Translations under genes and position numbers: made by a program
Part shown: positions 46,830 through 55,542 of the stretch, piece after piece
Position numbering within the stretch: position 1 is the first letter of the stretch
Layout: every line of letters begins with the position of its first letter
Source of the DNA: Burkholderiales bacterium PBB3
GTDB taxonomy: Bacteria; Pseudomonadota; Gammaproteobacteria; Burkholderiales; Burkholderiaceae_C
Length of the DNA: 64,000 nt
Direction: 5' to 3'
Assembly (NCBI GenBank): GCA_002256115.1
Contig: NKIK01000022.1
Span: 1-64,000, forward strand
The notes under the pieces: model-generated
Seen by the model: only the letters and a program-made list of their open reading frames with translations
Database searches by the model: none
What the model was told of the DNA's origin: nothing

Positions 46830-47485
46830 GCTTCTACGGCGTCACCGATATCTGGACTTACGTGATTGGCGCGTTTGGCATCATTTTGTTGCCCGGACCC
46901 AATTCGCTGTTTGTGTTGTCGGTAGCCACCGCCCGCGGGGTGAAGGCGGGTTGGCAAGGTGCTTTTGGAGTGTTTGTGGGCGATGCGATTTTGTTGGCCC
47001 TCACCGCGCTGGGTGCGGCTGGCCTATTGCGCACGCAGCCGGCACTGTTCATGGTCGTCAAATACGCGGGCGCGGCCTACCTGACCTGGGTGGGTCTCAA
47101 TCTCGTTTGGGGCGCGTGGAAGAAATGGCGCCTGCCCTTAGTCGTTGCCACAGCCCCTGCACAAGAGACGCCAGCGCACTTGGCCCATCCCTTCAAGCGC
47201 GCCCTGGTCATCAGCCTGTTGAATCCCAAAGCGATTTTGTTCTTGCTGTCCTTCTTCGTGCAGTTCATCGATCCGCACTTTGAAACGCCTGCCATTCCCT
47301 TCCTGATCCTGAGCGCCATTTTGATGACGTTCAGCGCGCTGTATTTGTTCGCCCTGATTGTGGCCGGCGCGCGCCTGGCTGAGAACTTCAGCCGCCGCCA
47401 GCGTCTCTCCAGCAGCCTCTCTGGCGCGGTGGGCGGCCTGTTTGTCTGGTTCGGGGCCAAGCTGGCCACGGCCAGTCTGAATTAA
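46826..47485 (+). CDS. leuE: LeuE-like amino acid exporter (LysE/RhtB family)
   Basis: 219 residues with about six hydrophobic spans. The RhtB-family signature is at the N-terminus ([36 protein letters not shown]), and the beginning [14 protein letters not shown] resembles E. coli leucine exporter LeuE. A central charged loop separates the halves; [18 protein letters not shown] is typical for the family. Start ATG at 46826 overlaps the carA stop. It is wedged between carA and carB, so it must be cotranscribed with them; exported substrate not known. Confidence 0.85.
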   Translation: MSFYGVTDIWTYVIGAFGIILLPGPNSLFVLSVATARGVKAGWQGAFGVFVGDAILLALTALGAAGLLRTQPALFMVVKYAGAAYLTWVGLNLVWGAWKKWRLPLVVATAPAQETPAHLAHPFKRALVISLLNPKAILFLLSFFVQFIDPHFETPAIPFLILSAILMTFSALYLFALIVAGARLAENFSRRQRLSSSLSGAVGGLFVWFGAKLATASLN

Positions 47486-47524
47486 TTGAAAAGTAAAAAG
47501 TCCTAAAAAGCGACGAGTCACACC

Positions 47525-50500
47525 ATGCCAAAACGTACTGACCTCAAAAGCATCCTCATCATCGGCGCTGGCCCCATCATCATTGGCCAGGCCTGTGAGT
47601 TTGATTACTCTGGCGTGCAAGCCTGCAAAGCACTGCGCGAAGAGGGCTACAAAGTCATCCTGATCAACAGCAACCCCGCTACGATCATGACCGACCCAGA
47701 CACGGCCGATGTGACTTACATCGAGCCCATCACCTGGCAAACGGTCGAGAAGATCATCGCCAAAGAGCGCCCGGACGCGATTCTGCCGACCATGGGCGGA
47801 CAGACCGCACTGAACTGCGCGCTGGACCTGTGGCACAACGGTGTGCTTGACAAATACAAGGTTGAACTGATTGGCGCCACGCCAGAGGCGATTGACAAGG
47901 CCGAAGACCGCCTTAAGTTCAAAGACGCCATGACCAAGATCGGTCTGGGTTCTGCACGCTCCGGCATTGCCCACAGCATGGAAGAGGCTTGGACCGTGCA
48001 AAAGACTTTGGGTTTCCCCACGGTTATTCGCCCTAGCTTCACGCTCGGTGGCACCGGCGGTGGCATCGCTTACAACTCCGAAGAGTTTGAGACGATTTGC
48101 AAGCGTGGCCTGGAAGCCTCGCCGACCAACGAGCTGCTGATCGAAGAATCGCTGCTGGGCTGGAAAGAGTACGAAATGGAAGTGGTGCGCGACAAGGCGG
48201 ACAACTGCATCATCGTTTGTTCCATTGAAAATTTGGACCCGATGGGCGTGCACACCGGCGACTCCATCACCGTCGCCCCGGCGCAGACGCTGACCGACAA
48301 GGAATACCAGATCCTGCGCAATGCCTCGCTGGCGGTGCTGCGCGAAATCGGTGTGGATACCGGCGGCTCCAACGTGCAGTTCTCCATCAACCCGGTCGAC
48401 GGCCGCATGGTGGTGATTGAGATGAACCCGCGCGTGTCGCGCTCCTCGGCACTGGCCTCCAAAGCGACCGGTTTCCCGATCGCCAAGATCGCTGCCAAGC
48501 TGGCCGTGGGCTTCACGCTGGACGAGTTGCGCAACGACATCACCGGCGGTGCAACGCCTGCGTCGTTTGAGCCGAGCATTGACTATGTGGTCACCAAGAT
48601 TCCGCGTTTTGCGTTTGAGAAATTCCCCGCCGCCGACAGCCGCCTGACCACACAAATGAAGAGTGTGGGCGAGGTCATGGCCATGGGCCGTACCTTCCAG
48701 GAGTCCTTCCAAAAAGCCTTGCGCGGCCTGGAAGTGGGCGTGGACGGTTTGAACGAAAAAACCCAGGACCGCGAAGTGCTGGAAAAAGAGCTGGGTGAGC
48801 CCGGCCCTGAGCGTATCTGGTATGTGGGCGATGCGTTTGCCCAGGGCATGAGTGTGGACGAGGTGTTTGCGCTAACCAAGATCGACCCTTGGTTCCTTGT
48901 GCAGATTGAACAGATCGTCAAGATTGAGTTGGAAATTGAACGCTTACCCCAGCCCGCCAGTGGCACGGCCTTCGACAAGATCGATGCTGCCACGCTGCGC
49001 AGCCTGAAGCAAAAGGGTTTCTCAGACCGCCGCCTGGCGCGCCAGTTCAAGACCACCGACAAAGCCGTGCGCGAGAAGCGCCGCGCCTTAGGTGTGCGCC
49101 CGGTCTACAAACGCGTGGACACGTGCGCCGCAGAATTTGCGACCAACACGGCCTACATGTATTCCACCTACGAGGCCGAAGGCGCAGAGTGCGAAGCCGC
49201 GCCGACTGACAAGAAGAAAATCATGGTGCTGGGCGGTGGCCCCAACCGCATCGGCCAGGGTATCGAATTTGACTACTGCTGCGTGCACGCCGCGCTGGCC
49301 ATGCGCGAAGACGGTTACGAGACCATCATGGTCAACTGCAACCCCGAGACCGTGTCGACCGACTACGACACCTCAGACCGCCTCTACTTCGAGCCCCTGA
49401 CGCTGGAAGACGTGCTGGAAATCGTCGACAAGGAAAAGCCCGTCGGCGTGATCGTGCAATACGGTGGACAAACACCTTTGAAATTGGCGCTGGACCTGGA
49501 AGCCAATGGCGTGCCCATCATTGGCACCAGCCCGGACATGATCGACGCGGCCGAAGACCGCGAGCGTTTCCAAAAACTGCTGCATGAACTGAAGCTGCGC
49601 CAGCCGCCGAACGCCACGGCGCGTGCCGAACCCGAAGCGCTTGAAAAAGCTGCCGCCTTGGGCTACCCGCTGGTGGTGCGCCCCAGCTACGTGCTGGGCG
49701 GTCGTGCGATGGAAATCGTCCACGAGCAGCACGACCTGGAGCGCTACATGCGCGAAGCCGTGAAGGTAAGCAACGATTCGCCAGTGCTGCTAGACCGCTT
49801 TTTGAATGACGCCATCGAGTGCGATGTCGATTGCATCCGCGACTCCGCGGGCGACACCTTCATTGGCGGCGTGATGGAACACATCGAACAAGCCGGCGTG
49901 CACAGCGGTGACTCTGCCTGTTCGTTGCCGCCGTACAGCCTGGCCGCCGATACTGTCACTGAAATCAAGCGCCAGACCAAGGCCATGGCCGCTGCGCTGA
50001 ACGTAGTGGGCTTGATGAATGTGCAGTTCGCCATTCAAAACGTGGATGGCAAAGATGTTATCTACGTGCTGGAAGTGAACCCCCGCGCCAGCCGCACAGT
50101 GCCCTTTGTCTCCAAGGCCACGGGCATCCAGCTGGCCAAGGTAGCCGCGCGCTGCATGGCGGGTCAGACGCTGGCTAGCCAGGGCGTCACCAAAGAGGTG
50201 ACACCACCGTACTTCAGTGTGAAGGAAGCCGTGTTCCCGTTCGTCAAGTTCCCCGGTGTAGACACCATCCTCGGCCCCGAGATGAAGTCCACCGGCGAAG
50301 TCATGGGCGTGGGCAAGACCTTTGGCGAAGCCTTTGTGAAGTCGCAATTGGGCGCTGGCGCCAAGCTGCCGCGTTCCGGTGCGACCTTTATTTCGGTGAA
50401 GCAGACCGACAAACCGCGTGCCATTGAAGTGGCGCGCAAACTGCTGGCGCTAGGGTTCCGTCTTCTGGCAACCAAGGGTACGGCGGCTGTGATCAACGCA

Positions 50501-50779
50501 GCAGGCATTCCCTGCGGAGTCGTCAACAAGGTGACCGAAGGCCGTCCGAATATTGTGGACATGATCAAAAACAACGAAATTGCCATGGTCATCAACACCG
50601 TGGAAGAGCGTCGCAACGCGATCAAGGACTCCCGCTATATCCGTACTTCCGCTTTGCTGGGGCGTGTGACCACCTACACCACCATTGCCGGTGCTGAAGC
50701 CGCTGTAGAAGGCATGAACTATCTGGATACGCTGGGTGTAATCTCTGTGCAGGAGATGCACGCCCAATTGCAGGCTTAG
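47525..50779 (+). CDS. carB: Carbamoyl-phosphate synthase large subunit
   Basis: 1084 residues, close to the E. coli 1073. Two homologous ATP-grasp halves make carboxyphosphate and then carbamoyl phosphate. First half: [49 protein letters not shown]. Second half: [36 protein letters not shown]. Both end with [16 protein letters not shown] or [16 protein letters not shown] type loops. The C-terminal allosteric MGS-like domain (residues ~950-1084) is expected to bind UMP/ornithine-like effectors. Start ATG at 47525 ([14 protein letters not shown]). Confidence 0.98.
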   Translation: MPKRTDLKSILIIGAGPIIIGQACEFDYSGVQACKALREEGYKVILINSNPATIMTDPDTADVTYIEPITWQTVEKIIAKERPDAILPTMGGQTALNCALDLWHNGVLDKYKVELIGATPEAIDKAEDRLKFKDAMTKIGLGSARSGIAHSMEEAWTVQKTLGFPTVIRPSFTLGGTGGGIAYNSEEFETICKRGLEASPTNELLIEESLLGWKEYEMEVVRDKADNCIIVCSIENLDPMGVHTGDSITVAPAQTLTDKEYQILRNASLAVLREIGVDTGGSNVQFSINPVDGRMVVIEMNPRVSRSSALASKATGFPIAKIAAKLAVGFTLDELRNDITGGATPASFEPSIDYVVTKIPRFAFEKFPAADSRLTTQMKSVGEVMAMGRTFQESFQKALRGLEVGVDGLNEKTQDREVLEKELGEPGPERIWYVGDAFAQGMSVDEVFALTKIDPWFLVQIEQIVKIELEIERLPQPASGTAFDKIDAATLRSLKQKGFSDRRLARQFKTTDKAVREKRRALGVRPVYKRVDTCAAEFATNTAYMYSTYEAEGAECEAAPTDKKKIMVLGGGPNRIGQGIEFDYCCVHAALAMREDGYETIMVNCNPETVSTDYDTSDRLYFEPLTLEDVLEIVDKEKPVGVIVQYGGQTPLKLALDLEANGVPIIGTSPDMIDAAEDRERFQKLLHELKLRQPPNATARAEPEALEKAAALGYPLVVRPSYVLGGRAMEIVHEQHDLERYMREAVKVSNDSPVLLDRFLNDAIECDVDCIRDSAGDTFIGGVMEHIEQAGVHSGDSACSLPPYSLAADTVTEIKRQTKAMAAALNVVGLMNVQFAIQNVDGKDVIYVLEVNPRASRTVPFVSKATGIQLAKVAARCMAGQTLASQGVTKEVTPPYFSVKEAVFPFVKFPGVDTILGPEMKSTGEVMGVGKTFGEAFVKSQLGAGAKLPRSGATFISVKQTDKPRAIEVARKLLALGFRLLATKGTAAVINAAGIPCGVVNKVTEGRPNIVDMIKNNEIAMVINTVEERRNAIKDSRYIRTSALLGRVTTYTTIAGAEAAVEGMNYLDTLGVISVQEMHAQLQA

Positions 50780-50780
50780 G

Positions 50781-50800
50781 CAAGCGTGGGGGCTACCGCA
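50781..50800 (-). repeat. Partial copy of the AGCCCCCACGCTTG repeat after carB
   Basis: On the minus strand: TGCGGTAGCCCCCACGCTTG. It shares the AGCCCCCACGCTTG core with the repeats at 745-776 and 15561-15659 and begins one base after the carB stop. Confidence 0.45.
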
Positions 50801-50912
50801 ACCTTGGCATAATTCGCGCTTAGCTCACAAGGACAGTGCAGTGTGCCCACGCTGCCCTGTCCTTGTTTCTTGTAATTCAGGCTTTTGTTTTTCGAACTTT
50901 TGATATTTATCT

Positions 50913-51389
50913 ATGGCAACTCTCCCTATTACCAAGCGCGGCGCTGAAAGCCTGAAGGCCGAACTGCATAAACTCAAGACCGTGGACCGCCCCTGGGTGA
51001 TTAACGCGATCTCTGAGGCCCGCGCGCAGGGCGACTTGAGCGAAAACGCGGAATACGAATCGGCCAAGGACCGCCAGGGCTTTATCGAAGGACGCATTCA
51101 AGAAGTCGAGGGCAAACTCTCCGCCGCCCAAATCATTGATCCTGCCGAGTTAAATGCGGATGGCCGGGTGGTATTTGGTGCCACCGTGGAGTTGGAAGAT
51201 GACGACAGTGGCGACCGCGTGACTTACCAGATCGTCGGCGAAGATGAAGCGGATTTGAAGGTCGGGCGTGTCAATATCGGCTCTCCCATTGCGCGCGCCT
51301 TGATCGGCAAAGAAGAGGGCGACACTGCCGAGGTACAGGCACCGGGTGGCATCAAGTCTTACGCCATTGTTTCGGTTCAATACATCTAA
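50913..51389 (+). CDS. greA: Transcription elongation factor GreA
   Basis: 158 residues, the normal size. GreA enters the RNA polymerase secondary channel and stimulates cleavage of backtracked RNA. The N-terminal coiled coil includes GAESLKAELHKLKTVDRPWV and the acidic tip DLSENAEYESAKDRQGFIEG; the C-terminal FKBP-like domain includes VGRVNIGSPIARALIGKEEG. Start ATG at 50913 (MATLPITKRG). A CATAAT at 50808-50813 may be its -10. Following carB is common in this group. Confidence 0.97.
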   Translation: MATLPITKRGAESLKAELHKLKTVDRPWVINAISEARAQGDLSENAEYESAKDRQGFIEGRIQEVEGKLSAAQIIDPAELNADGRVVFGATVELEDDDSGDRVTYQIVGEDEADLKVGRVNIGSPIARALIGKEEGDTAEVQAPGGIKSYAIVSVQYI

Positions 51390-51414
51390 ACCTACCGCAA
51401 TACGGACCCAGGCC

Positions 51415-51837
51415 ATGCGCCACTTACCGGTTTGGTTGGCCGCTGCATGGTGGGGTAGTCTTACAAGCTTGGGCTTCTTTGTGGTGCCCATGTTGTTTGC
51501 CAATTTGCCCACGCCCGCCATGGCTGGCAATATGGCGGCCAAACTCTTCTCGGCACAAACCTATGTGTCAACCGCTTGCGGCCTGTTGCTATTGCTTGCG
51601 TTTGGATCAAAACGGCCGCTAGTGCCCATGGATACTGCGGGAGCAGCTACACTTTTTGTAGTGGGTGGCGTTCTTTTTGCGCTATTGGTGGAGTTTGGCG
51701 TAGCCCCGCGCATCGTCGCCCGAGAGAATCTGGCGCTGTGGCATGGCCTGGGGAGCGCCATGTATCTGGTGCAGTGGCTATGCGCTGGCATAGTGTTTGG
51801 GAAATTGCTTGGGCGAGACGCAGGCGCGCAACGCTGA
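51415..51837 (+). CDS. DUF4149 small membrane protein
   Basis: 140 residues with four hydrophobic segments (LPVWLAAAWWGSLTSLGFFV, the span after AAKLFSAQTYVS, one after the repeat, and a last span near MYLVQWLCAGIVFGK). It fits the uncharacterised DUF4149 inner-membrane family. Start ATG at 51415. It follows greA by 25 bp on the same strand. A coding palindromic repeat copy (51628-51662) forms the loop and beginning of the third span (MDTAGAATLFVVGG). Function unknown. Confidence 0.75.
   Translation: MRHLPVWLAAAWWGSLTSLGFFVVPMLFANLPTPAMAGNMAAKLFSAQTYVSTACGLLLLLAFGSKRPLVPMDTAGAATLFVVGGVLFALLVEFGVAPRIVARENLALWHGLGSAMYLVQWLCAGIVFGKLLGRDAGAQR
51628..51662 (+). repeat. Coding palindromic repeat, copy in the DUF4149 gene
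   Basis: CATGGATACTGCGGGAGCAG then CTACACTTTTTGTAG. Translated in the shared frame as MDTAGAATLFVV. The inner hairpin CTACA/TGTAG is kept though its letters differ from the lpxB copy, which suggests either a subfamily (shared with coaBC) or compensatory change. Confidence 0.8.
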
Positions 51838-51871
51838 AGCGCCTATACGCCACGCACTCCAATCCGCAAAG

Positions 51872-51896
51872 TAAAAAGCCCGCATGCAAGCGGGCT
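51872..51896 (-). terminator. Terminator of yhbY
   Basis: The perfect stem AGCCCGC/GCGGGCT (51877-51896) is followed on the minus strand by TTTTTAC. It lies 42 bp downstream of the yhbY stop, and may also stop plus-strand transcripts less well. Confidence 0.8.
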
Positions 51897-51937
51897 TCCA
51901 AGGTGGGTCTAACAGACCCTGCTAGCACTGCTTGCTA

Positions 51938-52414
51938 TTAGGTCTGACTGCGCTTCTTCACACTCACCGGTGGCTTGGGCTTGGCCCGCCGCACATTGCC
52001 ACCCGCCGTCAGGCGTTGGTTGCCCAACACCCGCAGAGTTTTCACCTCAGGGCGCTGGCCAGCGCGTTTGCTGTATTTCAGGACTTTGACTTCACGTGGA
52101 CCCGCCATGCGGTTCTCGTCGACAGTCTTTTCTTTTTCCACCTTGGGGCGCCATAGCACCAGCAGCTTGCCGATGTGCTGGATGGGCGCTGCGCTCAGCT
52201 CTTCCGTCACAGACTGGAACATGGCTTCGCGGGCCACGCGGTCATCGGAAAAAACACGGACTTTGATGAGGCCGTGGGCGTTCAGTGCAGCGTCAATTTC
52301 TTTCTTGACGTTATCGCTGAGGCCATCGCCACCCACCATGACCACGGGGTCCAGGTGGTGGGCTTCGGAGCGGTGGTCTTTGCGCTGGGCAGGGGTCAGT
52401 TGAATTTGAGGCAT
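51938..52414 (-). CDS. yhbY: YhbY/CRS1-family RNA-binding protein
   Basis: 158 residues. The CRM/YhbY KH-like domain occupies residues ~1-100: IQLTPAQRKDHRSEAHHLDP, VMVGGDGLSDNVKKEIDAAL, HGLIKVRVFSDDR. The family binds pre-50S ribosomal particles. A basic tail of ~50 residues (KYSKRAGQRPEVKTLRVLGN, KPPVSVKKRSQT) extends it beyond the 97 residues of E. coli YhbY, common in betaproteobacteria as far as I recall. Start ATG at 52414. In many proteobacteria it stands directly head-to-head with rlmE-ftsH; here 5.4 kb separates them. Confidence 0.92.
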   Translation of the reverse strand: MPQIQLTPAQRKDHRSEAHHLDPVVMVGGDGLSDNVKKEIDAALNAHGLIKVRVFSDDRVAREAMFQSVTEELSAAPIQHIGKLLVLWRPKVEKEKTVDENRMAGPREVKVLKYSKRAGQRPEVKTLRVLGNQRLTAGGNVRRAKPKPPVSVKKRSQT

Positions 52415-52444
52415 AGCCCTATTATCGACGCAATAGAAAGCCGG

Positions 52445-52464
52445 TGTCCTTCGGACATTTTTTT
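52445..52464 (+). terminator. Terminator-like hairpin upstream of the accessory block
   Basis: TGTCC-TTC-GGACA followed by seven T, about 105 bp before the formyltransferase start. The stem is only 5 bp. It could be an attenuator in the leader or a trace of an older boundary. Confidence 0.35.
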
Positions 52465-52568
52465 GGTTACGATGTGTAAACCGCTAACCCAACCGTTGGC
52501 TCTTCAAATACCGTTTTGATCGGCGCGGCGATTGCTTTTCTTCCTACCGTGGCGTGAGACAGATATCA

Positions 52569-53219
52569 ATGAGCCGTCGAAAGTGTCGTGTTGCTCTATT
52601 CGGAAGTTTTTACCGAGGTTTTTATCTTCTGGATGAGCTGCTCCATGGGAGCCTGAGCGACAAAGTCTCTGTGGTGGGAGTTGCGACGGACGACCCCGAC
52701 GCCCCCTTTGTCAGCGCAGGGAGCCGCGTTTGGCAGTATCCCCATACCCCGTATGAAAAGAGAATGGTTGAGGAGCTAGCCCATGAGCATGGCTTAGAAC
52801 CCTACCTTGGAAAAGTCAACTCGCCAGCGTTTTACGAGCTGTTTGAAGGTTCCTGGAAACCAGACCTGTGCGTCATGGGCACTTTTGGGCAGCGTATCGG
52901 CAAAAGACTCATAGACGCACCTGCACTGGGTTTTTACAACTTGCATCCCTGTATTGATGATGCCTGGCCGTCCAAATACATTGGCGGTAACCCGTTCGAA
53001 GCCTTGATGCAGGATGGCCAACGGTATTCTTGTGTTGTGTTTCATGGCATTGATGAGGGCTTCGATACGGGGCCCTTCGTTGCACGAACAGACCGGATCG
53101 CTTTGCCAAGTCAAACGACCGTAACTGACATGCACAAAATTTCGTCCTTTGCCGCGGCGCAACTGGCAAGCCAAGAAATTGGCAAGATCGTTTTCTCCAA
53201 CCGGAGGGCCTATGGTTAA
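52569..53219 (+). CDS. Formyltransferase-fold protein (formyl_trans_N), stand-alone
   Basis: 216 residues from ATG 52569 (MSRRKCRVALFGSFYRGFYL); a GTG at 52554 is also in frame. The fold of GART and methionyl-tRNA formyltransferase N-domains is recognisable by the catalytic Asn and His in LGFYNLHPCIDDAWP and the catalytic Asp in HGIDEGFDTGP, the N-H-D triad of 10-formyl-tetrahydrofolate-dependent enzymes. It lacks the C-terminal domain of methionyl-tRNA formyltransferase and does not look like PurN. It may formylate an amino sugar, amino acid or amine. It overlaps the transporter fusion gene by 8 bp and is the first gene of the accessory block. Confidence 0.75.
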   Translation: MSRRKCRVALFGSFYRGFYLLDELLHGSLSDKVSVVGVATDDPDAPFVSAGSRVWQYPHTPYEKRMVEELAHEHGLEPYLGKVNSPAFYELFEGSWKPDLCVMGTFGQRIGKRLIDAPALGFYNLHPCIDDAWPSKYIGGNPFEALMQDGQRYSCVVFHGIDEGFDTGPFVARTDRIALPSQTTVTDMHKISSFAAAQLASQEIGKIVFSNRRAYG

Positions 53220-54837
53220 TAAGCCAAGGGTTTGGCGGAGTGCGGCAGGGCTGATAACGCTGCTTCTGGCGGCAGTTTCCAGTGTGTCGGCACAGGTTCC
53301 CGCCAGCCCGGTTTTAACGGCTATCAAAGAGGCTGGGATTGTCCGCATTGGCGTCAAGACCGATGTTGAGCCCTTTGGCCTGATCAACCCCAGTGGTGAA
53401 GTCGTTGGATTTGAAATCGACTTGGCGAAGGATATTGCCGAGCGGCTGGGAGTTCGCCTGGTCAAAGTTCCGGTCAGCACCGAGACGCGCTTTCAAAAGC
53501 TGGAGCTCGGTGAGGTCGACTTGTTACTGGCCACCGTAGGAGACTCTCTGGAGCGGAGAAAAATTGCCACTGGCATTGAGCCTGGCTATTTTGAGACTGG
53601 CGTGACGGTCATGTTGCGACCCGACCAGGGGTTGAAGGACTGGAATGCTGTGCGCGGCAAGACACTGTGTGCGCTGCAGGGCGCGTACTTCAATCGCCCT
53701 ACGAGTGAGCGCTACCTACTGAATTTGCAAACCTACAAGACGGTGCGTGACGCGCTATTGGCGGTCAATGGCGGGCGCTGCGATGGTTTCCTTTACAACG
53801 CGCCAGCCATCAAAAATCTACTAAAAAAAGCAGAGTTCAAAGGCTACTCTGCGCCTTTCCCTGAGGCCTTAGTCACGCCATGGACGATGTTCATCAAGAG
53901 GGCAGAGGGTGGAAAAGAGTTTGAACAATTTCTGGGCAACGTGACCGCTGACTGGTATCGCAATGGGATGATTACCAAGACCGCAGCCACCTGGGGTGTG
54001 AGCAGCAGTAGCTGGCCCGCGGATGAAATCGAACTCTGGACCCGTAAGGAATCCGATGGAAGTTTCACATGCTCCAGAGGCAGCAACGGCCTGTGGCCTG
54101 CCGAATGCAGACGGGTTGAGTTCGTCAAATCGGACGATGCGACGGGCTTGCGCGCGCTTGGCCTGGCGCTGAAGGAAACCACCGGGGCTGACCTCAGCTA
54201 TGTCTACGATGCCTACGATAGAGGCCAAGTGGTGCAAGGGCTCGCTTACACCATGGTGGTGACGGCACTGAGTATTGTGGCGACCCTGGTGCTTGGCGTG
54301 ATGGCTGCCATGGTGTCAGAGGCGCGCATACCCGTGCTGAGCAGGGTGGTTCACGTGCTCATGTCGTTTGGGCGGCTTGTGCCACCACTCTTGATGATGT
54401 ACCTGCTGTTCTTTGGCGTAGGCGGTGTGCTCATGAGCCAGTACGCCGTGAAACTCCCTGCACTTTTTGTCGCAGTGGTGTGCCTTGCGTATTACAGCGC
54501 TGCTATCGTGATGAACGCCCTGCATGAAGCAGCTGTGCTTTTGAGAAAGTCGAAACCTGCATTCCAGTTGACTTGGACAAGCATTGCACAAGCCATTGAT
54601 TACGCGCGTTGGCCCATCAAACAAGCGCTGATCAATGTGACCAAGATGTCCATGATCGCATCCGCCATCGCAATACCTGAGCTTCTGAGCCAGGTGAACC
54701 TCATCATGGCGGAGAAGGGGAACTTGGTCGTCATGATGTGCACATTGCTAGTGGCCTACTACCTGATCACCAGTTTCTGGATACGTGCATTCACGTTTCT
54801 GGAAAGTCGTTTTTACCCTGCGGTGCAAAAGCTATGA
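53212..54837 (+). CDS. Substrate-binding protein / ABC permease fusion (amino acid family)
   Basis: 541 residues. Residues 1-28 form a signal peptide (ending SSVSAQ). Residues ~30-265 are a family 3 solute-binding domain (GIVRIGVKTDVEPFGLINPS, LGEVDLLLATVGDSLERRK). A linker at ~266-335 contains two Cys (C287, C299). From ~340 a HisM-like permease domain follows, with GRLVPPLLMMYLLFFGVGG. Fusions of binding protein and permease are known, but here the coupling loop normally EAA...G...P reads PAFQLTWTSIAQAIDYARWP by hand alignment, so ATPase contact is doubtful. Start ATG at 53212 with GGAGG at 53203-53207. It overlaps the next permease by ATGA. Confidence 0.8.
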   Translation: MVNKPRVWRSAAGLITLLLAAVSSVSAQVPASPVLTAIKEAGIVRIGVKTDVEPFGLINPSGEVVGFEIDLAKDIAERLGVRLVKVPVSTETRFQKLELGEVDLLLATVGDSLERRKIATGIEPGYFETGVTVMLRPDQGLKDWNAVRGKTLCALQGAYFNRPTSERYLLNLQTYKTVRDALLAVNGGRCDGFLYNAPAIKNLLKKAEFKGYSAPFPEALVTPWTMFIKRAEGGKEFEQFLGNVTADWYRNGMITKTAATWGVSSSSWPADEIELWTRKESDGSFTCSRGSNGLWPAECRRVEFVKSDDATGLRALGLALKETTGADLSYVYDAYDRGQVVQGLAYTMVVTALSIVATLVLGVMAAMVSEARIPVLSRVVHVLMSFGRLVPPLLMMYLLFFGVGGVLMSQYAVKLPALFVAVVCLAYYSAAIVMNALHEAAVLLRKSKPAFQLTWTSIAQAIDYARWPIKQALINVTKMSMIASAIAIPELLSQVNLIMAEKGNLVVMMCTLLVAYYLITSFWIRAFTFLESRFYPAVQKL

Positions 54838-55481
54838 TGGATGTGGCTGCATTTCTCTTGACGTGGACTCCGTTCCTTGCGGTCGGATTCTTGTGGAACG
54901 TTGGTGTCACCATCTTGGCGGTGGCCATAGGGACCTGCGTAGGTGTTGGCTTAGCGCGATTGCGCCTTAGCAACACGAAAGCCTTAGTCACCCTCAGTGG
55001 CTTTCTCTCCCGCGCGTTTCGCAATGTGCCAACGCTTGCGCTCCTGTTCTTTGCAGTGTTCGTATTGCCAAAGGAATTCACAGTCTATGGCACAAGCTTG
55101 GTGGTTGAAATTCCGTTGTGGTTCAAAGCGGCCCTGGGCCTATCAGGGTCCGTCATTGGCTTTGCCTCGGAAAGCTTGGTTCTTGCACACCAGAATTTGA
55201 AACGGCACGACTATGGTGCTGCGATGCTGTTCATTCCAACCTGGGGCTCCAGCGTCATGATCTCGTTCATTGCATCCAGCACGGCGTCATTGGTGGGTGT
55301 CAGTGAATTGATTAGTCGAAGCAATTCGATAATTGCTGCCACCGGCACGGGGCATTTGATCCCGGTTTACCTATACTGCGCCTTGTTTTTTATGGCTGGT
55401 TGTCTGCTGTGGATGGCATTGATAAACCGTATCAAAAGTTCGCCCGTTCTGTTGTCCATGCTGAAGCGGGCAGCAGGCTGA
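54834..55481 (+). CDS. Amino acid-type ABC transporter permease
   Basis: 215 residues with about five spans and the HisM/Q hallmark RAFRNVPTLALLFFAVFVLP. The start is one of two adjacent ATG (54834, 54837), overlapping the fusion gene stop. The coupling loop appears as YGAAMLFIPTWGSSVMISF, where the usual Glu, Gly and Pro are not in place. It would form a heterodimer with the fusion protein. No ATP-binding gene lies in this block; one encoded elsewhere cannot be excluded. The cyclase gene starts 61 bp downstream. Confidence 0.8.
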   Translation: MMDVAAFLLTWTPFLAVGFLWNVGVTILAVAIGTCVGVGLARLRLSNTKALVTLSGFLSRAFRNVPTLALLFFAVFVLPKEFTVYGTSLVVEIPLWFKAALGLSGSVIGFASESLVLAHQNLKRHDYGAAMLFIPTWGSSVMISFIASSTASLVGVSELISRSNSIIAATGTGHLIPVYLYCALFFMAGCLLWMALINRIKSSPVLLSMLKRAAG

Positions 55482-55542
55482 CGTCAATCGCTGGATGAGC
55501 GCTGATGGTAAGAGGCTTCAAGGATCACCCGGAGAAACGAAT

